Part shown: positions 1 to 7,946 of the stretch, one piece after another
Numbering within the stretch: the stretch's first letter is position 1
How the letters are laid out: the number at the start of each line of letters is the position of its first letter
Source of the DNA: Marivita sp.
GTDB lineage: Bacteria; Pseudomonadota; Alphaproteobacteria; Rhodobacterales; Rhodobacteraceae
Direction: 5' to 3'
Length of the DNA stretch: 64,000 bases
Assembly (NCBI RefSeq): GCF_022763305.1
Contig: NZ_JALEGT010000051.1
Span: forward strand, 1-64,000
Position numbers and translations under genes: made by a program
Notes under the pieces: generated by a model
Told to the model about the DNA's origin: nothing
What the model saw: only the letters and a program-made list of their open reading frames with translations
Database searches by the model: none

Positions 1-17
1 CAGGCTGCTGAAATAGT
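1..17 (+). repeat. Left terminal inverted repeat of the IS
   Basis: CAGGCTGCTGAAATAGT; pairs with 1351-1367 except for two adjacent swapped bases at positions 5-6. Confidence 0.9.
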
Positions 18-64
18 GCTGCCTCGACAGCGGTTTGAGAACATGATTCATCCTCGCCACGGAA

Positions 65-1252
65 ATGGCAGAGGTGATCATGCGGGGTTTGGATGAGACG
101 AGCGGGTCGCTGTTCAGCTATGTTGATCTGGAGGAGCGCATTCCGCCGCGACACCCGCTGCGCAAGATCAGACAGGTGGTCAATGACGCGCTGGCAAGCT
201 TGGATGCGGATTTCGAGACGCTCTACACTGATTTCGGCAGACCCTCGATCCCACCGGAACGGCTGATCCGGGCAAGCCTGCTGCAAATTCTCTTCTCGGT
301 TCGGTCGGAGCGCCAGTTGATGGAGCAGATGGATTACAACCTGCTGTTCCGCTGGTTTGTCGGCCTCGGAATCGACGATCCGGTCTGGGTCCCCACGGTA
401 TTCACCAAGAACCGCGACCGGCTGCTGACGACGGATATGTCGCGAAAGGTGATGGCCGCGATCCTGGCGCATCGCGAGGTCGCGCCGCTCTTGTCGGACG
501 AGCATTTTTCGGTCGATGGAACGCTCATCAAGGCTTGGGCATCGATGAAGAGTTTCCAGCCGAAGGCTGAGGCGACCCCGCCTGACGATGAAGGGCCGGG
601 CGATCCGCCCGCCCTGAATACCACCCTTGAACCCGCGCCGTCAGAGACCCCAGCCGAGACCGACCCAATGCACCACGACAGCCGCCGCCACCGCAATGCC
701 GAGGTCGACTTCAAGGGCGAGAAGCGCTCGAACGCCACACACGCCTCGGTCACCGATCCGGATGCGCGCCTTTACAAGAAATCCCCCGGCACGGGTGCGG
801 TGCTTTGCTTCATGGGCCATGCGCTGATGGAAAACCGGAACGGGTTTGTCGTGCAGGGTGATCTGACCCAGGCCGAGGGTCATGCCGAGCGCAAGGCGGC
901 GCTGGACATGATTCATCGCCATTCCCCCGGATCGACGCGGCAGCTGACGCTCGGGGCCGACAAGGGATATGACGCGGCCGGGTTCGTTTCCGACCTGCGC
1001 CAAGCCTGCGTCACGCCCCATGTCGCCCAGAAATCGAGATATTCAGCGATCGACGGGCGCACGACCCGACACGAGGGATATGCGTTGTCCCAGAAGCACC
1101 GAAAAAAGATCGAAGAGCCGTTCGGCTGGGCAAAAACCGTCGGCGGCATGGCACAAACCATGTATCGGGGCGTCGAACGCGTCCGATCCCGCTTCATCCT
1201 CACCATGGCCGCCAACAACCTTGCTCGGCTACCAAGGTTACTGGGGGCATGA
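65..1252 (+). CDS. IS5 family transposase
   Basis: A 395-residue DDE transposase that moves the IS by cut and paste. Residues about 50-130 form the DUF772-type N-terminal DNA-binding region (GRPSIPPERLIRASLLQILF). The catalytic triad is visible as D151 in FSVDGTLIKAW, D299 in LGADKGYD and E350/E351 in KKIEEPFGWAK, the usual spacing for the IS5 group. Between the first two acidic residues is a proline- and charge-rich insert (about 165-225) common in this subgroup. The ATG at 65 lies 47 bp inside the left inverted repeat; an in-frame ATG at 80 is an alternative. No frameshift or internal stop is present. Confidence 0.93.
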   Translation: MAEVIMRGLDETSGSLFSYVDLEERIPPRHPLRKIRQVVNDALASLDADFETLYTDFGRPSIPPERLIRASLLQILFSVRSERQLMEQMDYNLLFRWFVGLGIDDPVWVPTVFTKNRDRLLTTDMSRKVMAAILAHREVAPLLSDEHFSVDGTLIKAWASMKSFQPKAEATPPDDEGPGDPPALNTTLEPAPSETPAETDPMHHDSRRHRNAEVDFKGEKRSNATHASVTDPDARLYKKSPGTGAVLCFMGHALMENRNGFVVQGDLTQAEGHAERKAALDMIHRHSPGSTRQLTLGADKGYDAAGFVSDLRQACVTPHVAQKSRYSAIDGRTTRHEGYALSQKHRKKIEEPFGWAKTVGGMAQTMYRGVERVRSRFILTMAANNLARLPRLLGA

Positions 1253-1350
1253 AGGGAAACATCGACACAGAAGCGAGCCGTGGACGCGCCGACAGAAATG
1301 ACCCATCAGTCGAACCGGACCTGATGACGGGAAAGCGTTCCGGCTCATCA

Positions 1351-1367
1351 ACTATTTCAGCGACCTG
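1351..1367 (-). repeat. Right terminal inverted repeat of the IS
   Basis: The reverse complement is CAGGTCGCTGAAATAGT, matching the left end at 15 of 17 positions. The bases TTAA follow immediately. Confidence 0.88.
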
Positions 1368-1461
1368 TTAAGCCTTTCAAGGTCGACCGCAGGAAAGCTT
1401 CAGATGTAGATGCAGCGATTGAAGCCACCATGCATCGCTATGAAGAACTCATAGGTCCTTG

Positions 1462-1638
1462 TCACCAACGTGCTAACTGGTTCGTGTTCACTAAATCCTT
1501 TCCTTGAAAAGCGCGAACCGCCTCGCGCGCTGCCTTAGACGTGCGAACCACTAGCTTCGGCTTGAGAGCATTGACGATGCCACGCATTTCATGCGCGTGC
1601 TTTGGTGCGAGATCCAGACTTGAAAACCGTTCTGGGCG
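1462..1638 (-). pseudogene. C-terminal gene fragment, unknown family
   Basis: An open minus-strand frame of about 58 codons ends at a TGA (1462-1464). It reads with normal-looking composition (for example MRGIVNALKPKLVVRTSKAA) but has no start codon near its 5' end and is cut by an upstream stop. It looks like the remaining tail of a larger gene disrupted by rearrangement in the island. The family is not recognised. It could instead be a chance frame; composition is the only argument for coding. Confidence 0.3.
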
Positions 1639-1711
1639 TCAGTACGCTAAGTTTAGCGCGTAGGGTTAACATGGTGCCGCTAGGCGGAGCGTTAAGGGAA
1701 TTGGCCCCGGT

Positions 1712-1840
1712 ATGTTTATATCCAGAGCCCTCGCGCATTTGCCAAAGAACATAGCAGCGGAGCTGGTCAGCAATCTCGCTACGAAGGTCGCAAACATCCT
1801 AAAAGGTGGCGCAAGCAATGCCCAAGTCGACCTAGACTGA
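1712..1840 (+). CDS. Possible 42-residue small protein, unknown
   Basis: An ATG-started frame of 42 codons ending in TGA. The sequence is mildly amphipathic (ALAHLPKNIAAELVSNLATK) and could form one long helix. There is no strong ribosome binding site, and it runs 9 bp into the convergent ORF at 1832. It lies in degraded island DNA and may be a chance frame. Confidence 0.2.
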   Translation: MFISRALAHLPKNIAAELVSNLATKVANILKGGASNAQVDLD

Positions 1841-2158
1841 ACCATCCGGGATTGCGCGATCCGTAATGTAAGACCCATTCGGATAATTCATCAGCTTGCG
1901 AACGTAACGCACTGTCACCTTCTGGCCGAGTAGGCTCTTGGCAAGCTCGGCATTGAACACCTTGGTTACATCGCGAGATGCGGCCTCGTCAAATGCTGGA
2001 TCTGACTTGACAGATGAAGGTGCAAATTCCACGTTTGGCTCGACGGGGTAGCCTTCTACTGCCGGATCGGGTCTCTGACTTCTTGTTATCCCCACCGAAG
2101 TTGTGCGGTCAGGCCGCATGAACTTAGCCCCGTCGCTTTTCGCGTCCTGTATGCGCAT
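1832..2158 (-). CDS. Hypothetical protein in the island
   Basis: A 108-residue soluble protein when started at the ATG at 2158 (a TTG two codons upstream also opens the frame). No family is recognised. The N-terminal half is charged and low in complexity; the C-terminal half (VTKVFNAELAKSLLGQKVTV onward) looks like a folded segment ending in a hydrophilic tail. There are no membrane segments or signal peptide. Being AT-richer than the core genes and next to fragments, it is probably acquired DNA. Confidence 0.4.
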   Translation of the reverse strand: MRIQDAKSDGAKFMRPDRTTSVGITRSQRPDPAVEGYPVEPNVEFAPSSVKSDPAFDEAASRDVTKVFNAELAKSLLGQKVTVRYVRKLMNYPNGSYITDRAIPDGSV

Positions 2159-2207
2159 AACCAATTAGATATCTGAGCCGGGATCGGCCCACTAGTTACT
2201 TCAGGCT

Positions 2208-2408
2208 TCAGCTGCGCGCCCAGAACAAACCTTCACGGCACCTTGAGCGAAAATCTTCACTTTTGTCCCCAGCACCGATTACTTTATTGCGCCAAATTGG
2301 AAAATGCTGCGCCTTACAGATGAAACGCAAGAGTGTGCAAACCTTCTGACGGCCAAGCCCTGTCACAGAATTACGAACGACTTTGACCAACAAGCCAGTT
2401 GCTTCCAT
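2208..2408 (-). CDS. Possible small basic protein, unknown
   Basis: A 66-codon ATG frame directly downstream of the zinc-ribbon gene, 9 bp after its stop codon. The product would be basic with three Cys residues but no recognisable motif. No Shine-Dalgarno sequence is visible, so the only support is its position behind a same-strand gene. Confidence 0.22.
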   Translation of the reverse strand: MEATGLLVKVVRNSVTGLGRQKVCTLLRFICKAQHFPIWRNKVIGAGDKSEDFRSRCREGLFWARS

Positions 2409-2417
2409 CCAATTATT

Positions 2418-2939
2418 TCACGTGGAGTGCTTAGGTTTAGGCGAAACAGCGTTTGACCGGCGAGCTAGGTATTCTTTCAAGACCGTCACCGACTCGCCTC
2501 GCACCGAAGCAAGATCCGAGAGGAGGACTTCAACCTGTATGGCTTCAGCTTCCGAACGAAGACGTCCATAGGTCGATTTGTGCATCCACTTTGGTTTCTC
2601 CGGGAAGGGTAGCGCAATGCCGTCGCGATTATCGCCAAGCTTTCGGCGGAGTTTAAAGACTTTCTGCAAACGCCTTGCACGCATCCCCTTGGCCTCACAT
2701 GCGTAGCGACCATGCAAACACACACGGCAAGCAAATTTGCCAGCGGCACCAGCGCGGTAAACAATGGCACAGCGTCGATTACAGCTTGGACAGAGAAACC
2801 ATTGACGCCTCCCACCGAAGTTCGTCGCTGACCAAGTTGTGTGGAAAACCACCCCTTCGAACGTCACCGCACCCGGCAAGGGAAGTAGGTGCTTGGGGAG
2901 TTTCCGGATGTCCAACTGTTCAACGTCGTCACAAATCAT
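2418..2939 (-). CDS. Zinc-ribbon conserved hypothetical protein
   Basis: A 173-residue protein of a widespread but uncharacterised proteobacterial family. Seen directly: a region GGRRQWFLCPSCNRRC followed about 20 residues later by FACRVCLHGRYACEA, giving CPxC and CxxC pairs that should bind one zinc. Next comes a basic KVFKLRRKLG helix and a PFPEKPKWMHKSTYGRL segment typical of the family. The ATG at 2939 is preferred because GAGG lies 7 bp upstream; a longer frame begins at 3005. Members are often found on mobile islands, which fits this location. The function is unknown; nucleic-acid binding is only an inference from the ribbon and basic helix. Confidence 0.65.
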   Translation of the reverse strand: MICDDVEQLDIRKLPKHLLPLPGAVTFEGVVFHTTWSATNFGGRRQWFLCPSCNRRCAIVYRAGAAGKFACRVCLHGRYACEAKGMRARRLQKVFKLRRKLGDNRDGIALPFPEKPKWMHKSTYGRLRSEAEAIQVEVLLSDLASVRGESVTVLKEYLARRSNAVSPKPKHST

Positions 2940-3243
2940 ATGGAAACCTCTACAAAACGGAAGCCGCGATGCTGATGCAGTCAGTGGCTTGGACGCCTGC
3001 AACACTACTTAATACGACCAGAACACGGCCGAACACATTTTTCTCAAGAAAACCATGGAAGGCTCGGACCTTGTCACAGCAAACGCGGGCCTGCTCAGTC
3101 GGCACCTCAAAAGAGAAATACAAAATCTCTATCGCCGAACTAACCAGTTATTCACTCGAATGTTGAATGGAGGACAAAATGGGGGACGAAAAAGAGCCCA
3201 CTACCTCTAAGTCATTAACTTAAAACGGAAAATTTTTGTGTAG

Positions 3244-3333
3244 TGGCGGACAGGAAGGGATTCGAACCCTCGAGACGGTCTCCCGCCTACGCACTTTCCA
3301 GGCGCGCGCCTTCGACCACTCGGCCACCTGTCC
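3244..3333 (-). tRNA. tRNA-Ser (anticodon GGA)
   Basis: The minus strand starts GGACAGGTGGCCGAGTGG, has an anticodon loop CTGGAAA (GGA), a long variable arm, the T-arm GGTTCGAATCC, and a 3' acceptor strand CCTGTCC followed by G and an encoded CCA. The 7-bp acceptor stem pairs fully. About 90 nt is right for a class II tRNA. Its 3' end faces the accessory strip at 1-3243. Confidence 0.97.
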
Positions 3334-3402
3334 GAGGCGGTGTTTAGAAGAAAGCGCTGGGGGGATGCAAGGGCGATTGTTGAGATAGTTGGGAAGTTTC
3401 GC

Positions 3403-3780
3403 TCAAAGCTTGCGCATTCGCATCCAGAGCACGAGGAACAGCACCGCGATTGCGGATTCGAGCGCGGCGGCCCAGAGGATCGCGGCGCGGGCGATGCCGT
3501 CCCGCCAGGCCAGCAGGCCCGTGCCCGCGACTCCGAGAAACGCAAAGGCCGTGATCAGGCACAGCACCGCCGCAAACGGGCCGGGCTCCAATGATCGGGC
3601 GACGAGCAGGACCTCGCCGAGGGCAAGCACGGCGGGGGCAAAGCGGCGCGCGGGAAAATCCATGCCGGGCACGTAGTGGGTCGCATAAAGCTGGAAATAG
3701 GCGTCCGGCGCCACAATCAGCACCAGACCGACCAAGCACACGAAAGCGCCGACGACGAGGCACGCGAGCGGGTACATCAT
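3403..3780 (-). CDS. Small four-helix membrane protein, unknown
   Basis: A 125-residue integral membrane protein with about four predicted helices: residues 5-27, 45-62, 68-88 and 97-117, ending in a basic RMRKL tail that should be cytoplasmic. No catalytic or binding motif is seen. Its ATG overlaps the stop of the alaX gene by 4 bp, so it is translationally coupled as the last gene of that operon. The function is not recognised. Confidence 0.75.
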   Translation of the reverse strand: MMYPLACLVVGAFVCLVGLVLIVAPDAYFQLYATHYVPGMDFPARRFAPAVLALGEVLLVARSLEPGPFAAVLCLITAFAFLGVAGTGLLAWRDGIARAAILWAAALESAIAVLFLVLWMRMRKL

Positions 3781-4505
3781 GCCTCGAGCGCGATGTTCAC
3801 CCGGCGGTTCTGCTTGCCCTTGTTCTCGATCTTGCCAAAGACGACGCGGCCGATTTCGCCGGTGCGCGCCACATGGGTGCCTCCGCAGGGTTGCAGATCG
3901 ACCTGATCATCGCCCTCCCCGATGCGGACGAGCCGCACCCGGCCACTGCCACGCGGGGGCTGGACAGACATGGTCTTGACCAGCCCCGGATTGGCATCGA
4001 GCTCGGCCTCGGTGATCCAGCTTTCGCTCACCACGAGGTCGCGGTCGATCAGGCGATTCAGAGCGTCTTCAAGCGCGTCCCGGTCCTCGGGCGGCTCGGG
4101 CATCATGAAGTCGAGACGCCCACGCCCGGCCGCGATGGCACCACCTGTCACCGGCAACGGGATGACCACCGACAGAAGGTGCAGCGCGGTGTGCACCCGC
4201 ATGTGTTTGTGACGACGCTCCCAGTCGATCCGCTGAACGACATGCGCCCCGATGGGCGGCAGGCGGCTGGGTTCTGCGGGCACCAGCACGCTTTCGCCGG
4301 CCTGCCCTTTCACCGCCGTCGCGATGGACAGCGTTGTGCCGTCCCAGTCGATCCATCCGCTGTCACCGGGCTGGCCGCCGCCGGTTGGGTAGAACAGCGC
4401 CGTGTCGAGCACGATCCCCCCCTCTTCGGTATGGGCGACAACACGCGCAGACGCTTCGCGAGCATAGGCATCCGTGCGATAGAGCGGGTCTTGCGATTGG
4501 GTCAC
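3777..4505 (-). CDS. alaX: Alanyl-tRNA editing protein (AlaX-M type)
   Basis: A free-standing trans-editing domain that hydrolyses mischarged Ser-tRNA(Ala) or Gly-tRNA(Ala) in the cytosol. At 242 residues it matches the AlaX-M size class. The zinc site is complete: HTALH at residues 105-109 and CGGTH at 207-211. The N-terminal glycine-rich LFYPTGGGQPGDSG is the second add-on domain motif shared with AlaRS. The start is a GTG overlapping the TGA of the upstream mechanosensitive channel gene (GTGA), so it is coupled to it. Confidence 0.93.
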   Translation of the reverse strand: MTQSQDPLYRTDAYAREASARVVAHTEEGGIVLDTALFYPTGGGQPGDSGWIDWDGTTLSIATAVKGQAGESVLVPAEPSRLPPIGAHVVQRIDWERRHKHMRVHTALHLLSVVIPLPVTGGAIAAGRGRLDFMMPEPPEDRDALEDALNRLIDRDLVVSESWITEAELDANPGLVKTMSVQPPRGSGRVRLVRIGEGDDQVDLQPCGGTHVARTGEIGRVVFGKIENKGKQNRRVNIALEA

Positions 4506-6862
4506 GATGTCGGCTCCTCCGGGTCGGGTGTCTCTGTGCGTGCCGGGCGCGCGCCCGGCAGGGCTTCGGGGTTGCGCAGCCAGATGTCGCGCTGTGCAAA
4601 GGGAATTTCGATGCCTTCGCGTTTGAACGCCTCGGCGATCTGGTGGTTGATCTCGGTGCGCACCACGAGGATCTTGGTCACATCGCGCAGGATCATCCGC
4701 ACGTCGAAATCGAGAGAATCCGCGCCGAACCCTTTGAAATGCACAAAGGGTTCGGGGTTCATCAGCACCATCTCGTGGTTGCGGGCGATCTTGTAGAGCA
4801 CCTCTTCGACCTTGCGCGTGTCGGTGCCGTAGGCCACGCCCACATCCACAACCAGACGGCCCAGCGTGTTGCCCCGGGTGTAGTTGGTGACCGAATTGGA
4901 CACGAGATCGGCATTGGGCACGATCACCTCGGTCCGGTCGAAGGTCTCGATCCGGGTGGAGCGGACAGAGATGTCGCGCACGGTGCCGTGCTGGCCGTTA
5001 ACCTCGATCCAGTCGCCTTCCGAGATCGGCCGTTCGATCAGCAGGATGATCCCGGACACGAAGTTCTGCACGATGTTCTGAAGACCGAAACCGATCCCAA
5101 CCGACAGGGCGCCTGCGACAAACGCAAGCGCGGTCAGGTCGATGCCCGCCGCCGTGATAGCGATGATGACCGACAGAAAGATCCCGAGATACCCGGTCCC
5201 CGACACGATGGCGGTCTGTCCCCCCTTGTCCAGCCGCGTCTTGGGCAGGACCGACCCGCGCAGGCCGCCCTGCAGGAGGCGGGTGAGCACGTAGCCGATC
5301 AGGAAGACGAAGGCGAAGGTCAGGAAATCGGTCGGCGAAATCCGTGTATCACCGAACGAGAACCCCGCCTGGAACCGCGCCCAGATCTCGGTCAGGTCGG
5401 CCACCCGCGCGCCCCAGGTGAGCGCCAGCACCGGCAAGGCGGCGAGCGTCAGGATGCTGCCCGTGATCACCGGCAAGAGGCTCTGGGCCTCATCCAGCGG
5501 CGTCCCGGTGAACAGGTGGTAGAGATCGCGCGTCAACCTCTGCAGCAGGAGCAGCAGCGCAAAAAGGCCCAGTGTCAGGATGGTCGGAAAGATCAGCGCA
5601 TCGGCGATGTTGAAATACCCGATGGCCGACAGGATCGGCCCTGCGACACCCACCATCATCGCGCCCTGCCCGGCCATGCGCGCAAGCCGTGACGGGAAGG
5701 ACAATTGAATGGACTCGTCGTCGCCATTCTGGGAGGCGTCAGGCTGCGCACCGGTCTGGCGCAGGATTTGACCCAACCGGAACAGGATCAGACCACAGAG
5801 GAGATGAATGGCGAAGCCCAGCACCGCCCGGGTTTCATCCGCCCATTCCCCGATCTCGACCAGATAGGTAAAAAGCGCGTTGAGCGCGAGCAGCCAGGAC
5901 AAGGAGTTCACATAGTAGCGCGCCTCGGTGCGCCGCTGTTGAGACAGCGAGATCGTGCAGATTTCGTCATCGCTGGAAAAGGTTTCCGCCGCGAGCCACC
6001 GCGCCAGCAGCACGATGAACAGCATGAACGGCAGCACGAAAATGAGCTGCGTGCCCCGGGTGCCCAGCAGGCCGGTCATGGTCACGGCCAACGCAAACAG
6101 CAATAGCCCGCCGGTCGGCAGGGTCAGTCGCAAGAGCGACAGCAATGTGCTCCAGACGCCCGTGCCGCGACGGGTGCGGGACCGCAGCCATCCGCCGAGC
6201 CGGTCAATCAGTTTCGGCGCTCGGAACACGAGCAGCATCGCCAGACCGATCAGCAAAAGCACGGCCGGCAATTGGTCCGTCGCGGCTGTCCGCAGAGTGG
6301 CGTCGGCCCAGTTGTCGCCCACTTCCCGCGCGATTTCACGGAACGGCATGAAAAGGCTGGTGATCGCGGGCCCCCAATGGCGCGGGTCCAATGGGCCGGT
6401 ATCGCGCTGCAGCAGACGTTGGGTCTCGCGCGAACGGATCATGTCGTCGATGGCGGTGATCAGCCCGTCTGCCCGGCTATAGGCTTCCTCGGCGCGCAGA
6501 AGGGGGGCCTGAATCTGGCCGATCTGGCGTTGCAACTCCTGCCTGCGCTGCGCGATCTCCTCAGGCTCCGACCCGTCTTCGGGCGGTGCTCCCAGCGCAT
6601 CAAGCTGAGATTGGAGGGTCGTCAGTCGCGGATCGCCCGCGTTCTGTATCCCCAGCAGCCGATCCCGATATTCCGAAAGGTCGGACCGCAGCGCCTCGAG
6701 ATCCTCGGTCGGAATATCGCCCGCTTCGATCGCCGTTTCGGCACGAGTGGCCACCTGTTCCCAGGCGTCATAGTTCAGCGGATCGACCTGCGCCCACAGC
6801 GCAGACACCCCGAGCAGGAGCAGGAATGCTGCTGCCCGCAGGGCTGCACAGAGCCGGGTCAT
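4502..6862 (-). CDS. MscS-family mechanosensitive channel, DUF3772 type
   Basis: A 786-residue inner-membrane channel expected to release solutes on hypo-osmotic shock. An N-terminal signal sequence (LCAALRAAAFLLLLGVSALWA) leads into a coiled-coil periplasmic DUF3772 region (about 25-160). This is followed by roughly 10 membrane segments and the MscS core near 540-740, with the pore-lining glycine/alanine-rich helix (ALSVGIGFGLQNIVQNFVSG) and the beta-domain stretch IERPISEGDWIEVNGQHGTV. The C-terminus is a short acidic, proline-rich tail. It overlaps cysK upstream by ATGA and alaX downstream by GTGA. Confidence 0.92.
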   Translation of the reverse strand: MTRLCAALRAAAFLLLLGVSALWAQVDPLNYDAWEQVATRAETAIEAGDIPTEDLEALRSDLSEYRDRLLGIQNAGDPRLTTLQSQLDALGAPPEDGSEPEEIAQRRQELQRQIGQIQAPLLRAEEAYSRADGLITAIDDMIRSRETQRLLQRDTGPLDPRHWGPAITSLFMPFREIAREVGDNWADATLRTAATDQLPAVLLLIGLAMLLVFRAPKLIDRLGGWLRSRTRRGTGVWSTLLSLLRLTLPTGGLLLFALAVTMTGLLGTRGTQLIFVLPFMLFIVLLARWLAAETFSSDDEICTISLSQQRRTEARYYVNSLSWLLALNALFTYLVEIGEWADETRAVLGFAIHLLCGLILFRLGQILRQTGAQPDASQNGDDESIQLSFPSRLARMAGQGAMMVGVAGPILSAIGYFNIADALIFPTILTLGLFALLLLLQRLTRDLYHLFTGTPLDEAQSLLPVITGSILTLAALPVLALTWGARVADLTEIWARFQAGFSFGDTRISPTDFLTFAFVFLIGYVLTRLLQGGLRGSVLPKTRLDKGGQTAIVSGTGYLGIFLSVIIAITAAGIDLTALAFVAGALSVGIGFGLQNIVQNFVSGIILLIERPISEGDWIEVNGQHGTVRDISVRSTRIETFDRTEVIVPNADLVSNSVTNYTRGNTLGRLVVDVGVAYGTDTRKVEEVLYKIARNHEMVLMNPEPFVHFKGFGADSLDFDVRMILRDVTKILVVRTEINHQIAEAFKREGIEIPFAQRDIWLRNPEALPGARPARTETPDPEEPTS

Positions 6863-7893
6863 TGGTCCTCGAAGACCGTGGGAATGTCGAGCGGTGCCGC
6901 ATCCATCCAGTCGGGGACCGGAAGCCCCTTCTCGCGCAGGAAGGCGGGATTGAAGAGCTTGGACTGATACCGTGTGCCATAGTCACACAGGATCGTCACG
7001 ATGGTGTGGCCCGGCCCAAGGTCGCGGGCCAGCCGCATCGCACCGGCGATGTTGATTCCGGACGACCCACCAAGGCAAAGCCCTTCTTCCGACAGAAGGT
7101 CGAACACAATCGGCAGCGCCTCGTCATCGGGGATCTGGTACGCGTAATCGGGTTTGAACCCTTCAAGGTTTGCGGTCACGCGCCCCTGGCCGATGCCCTC
7201 CGTGATCGAGCCACCCTCGGATTTGAATTCTCCGGTGGTGTAATAGGAATAAAGCGCTGCCCCCATCGGATCGGCCAGACCGATCTTCACCCCTTTGGGC
7301 TGCAGCACTTCGGCCACCCCGGCCAGCGTGCCACCCGAGCCAACCGCGCAGATGAAGCCATCGACCTTGCCATCGGTCTGCTCCCAGATCTCGGGGCCTG
7401 TGGTTTCGATATGCGCCTGACGGTTCGCGACGTTGTCGAACTGGTTGGCCCAGATCACCCCTTCGTTGCTGCGCCGCGCCATTTCCTCGGCCAGACGGCC
7501 TGAATAGCGCACGTAGTTGTTCGGGTTCTTGTAAGGCGCCGCAGGCACCTCGACCAGTTCGGCCCCGGCAAGGCGCAGCATGTCCTTCTTTTCCTGGCTC
7601 TGCGTTTCGGGAATGACGATCACCGTCTTGAACCCCATCGACGCGCCCACGAGCGCAAGCCCGATCCCGGTATTGCCCGCCGTGCCTTCCACAATCGTGC
7701 CGCCGGGTTTCAGCTGCCCTTTGGCAATCGCATCCTTGATGATGAAGAGCGCCGCACGGTCCTTGACCGACTGGCCCGGATTGAGAAACTCCGCCTTGCC
7801 CAGAATGGTGCATCCGGTCGCTTCGCTGGCCTTGCGCAGCTTGATCAAAGGAGTGTTGCCGACTGCCTCGGCCAGTTCGCCTGCAAAACGCAT
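6859..7893 (-). CDS. cysK: Cysteine synthase A
   Basis: A PLP enzyme (344 residues) that makes L-cysteine from O-acetylserine and sulfide. The Schiff-base lysine is K44 in PGQSVKDRA; the substrate loop EGTAGNTG lies at 69-76 and the phosphate-binding GSGGT at 185-189. The length is that of the longer Rhodobacteraceae form, with extra C-terminal residues. It is the last gene of trgA-trgB-cysK. In Rhodobacter sphaeroides these three genes are linked to tellurite resistance, cysteine supply presumably supporting thiol-based oxyanion reduction. A 53-bp gap separates it from trgB. Confidence 0.95.
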   Translation of the reverse strand: MRFAGELAEAVGNTPLIKLRKASEATGCTILGKAEFLNPGQSVKDRAALFIIKDAIAKGQLKPGGTIVEGTAGNTGIGLALVGASMGFKTVIVIPETQSQEKKDMLRLAGAELVEVPAAPYKNPNNYVRYSGRLAEEMARRSNEGVIWANQFDNVANRQAHIETTGPEIWEQTDGKVDGFICAVGSGGTLAGVAEVLQPKGVKIGLADPMGAALYSYYTTGEFKSEGGSITEGIGQGRVTANLEGFKPDYAYQIPDDEALPIVFDLLSEEGLCLGGSSGINIAGAMRLARDLGPGHTIVTILCDYGTRYQSKLFNPAFLREKGLPVPDWMDAAPLDIPTVFEDQ

Positions 7894-7946
7894 GGTGCCC
7901 CCGTCAGATGTGTTTCCTCAGGGTGTAGGCCCGCGGGCCACGGAAC

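Larger units (their letters stand above)
1..1367 (+). mobile_element. IS5-type insertion sequence, complete
   Basis: A single transposase gene is bracketed by imperfect 17-bp terminal inverted repeats. The left end (1-17) starts CAGGCTGCTGAAATAGT and the reverse complement of 1351-1367 reads CAGGTCGCTGAAATAGT, a 15/17 match. The element therefore spans 1-1367, with its left end at the first base of the window. The right flank begins TTAA; IS5 elements often duplicate a short TA-containing target, but the left flank is outside the window so the duplication cannot be checked. The transposase frame is intact, so the copy may be active. Confidence 0.9.
1368..3243. other. AT-richer accessory strip between the IS and tRNA-Ser
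   Basis: This stretch is visibly less GC-rich than the rest of the window and holds only fragments and unknown ORFs, apart from the zinc-ribbon gene at 2418-2939. It ends at the 3' end of tRNA-Ser(GGA), the usual attachment point for tRNA-targeting integrases. No integrase is recognisable within it. 2940-3243 has no convincing gene: a 50-odd-codon minus-strand frame starting with GTG near 3100 exists but has no support. Confidence 0.6.

Noticed and set aside
3207..3545. 112-codon minus-strand ORF
   Set aside because: It runs through tRNA-Ser and overlaps the membrane protein gene; no support.
4334..5692. 452-codon plus-strand open frame
   Set aside because: Antisense to alaX and the MscS gene, which have clear families.
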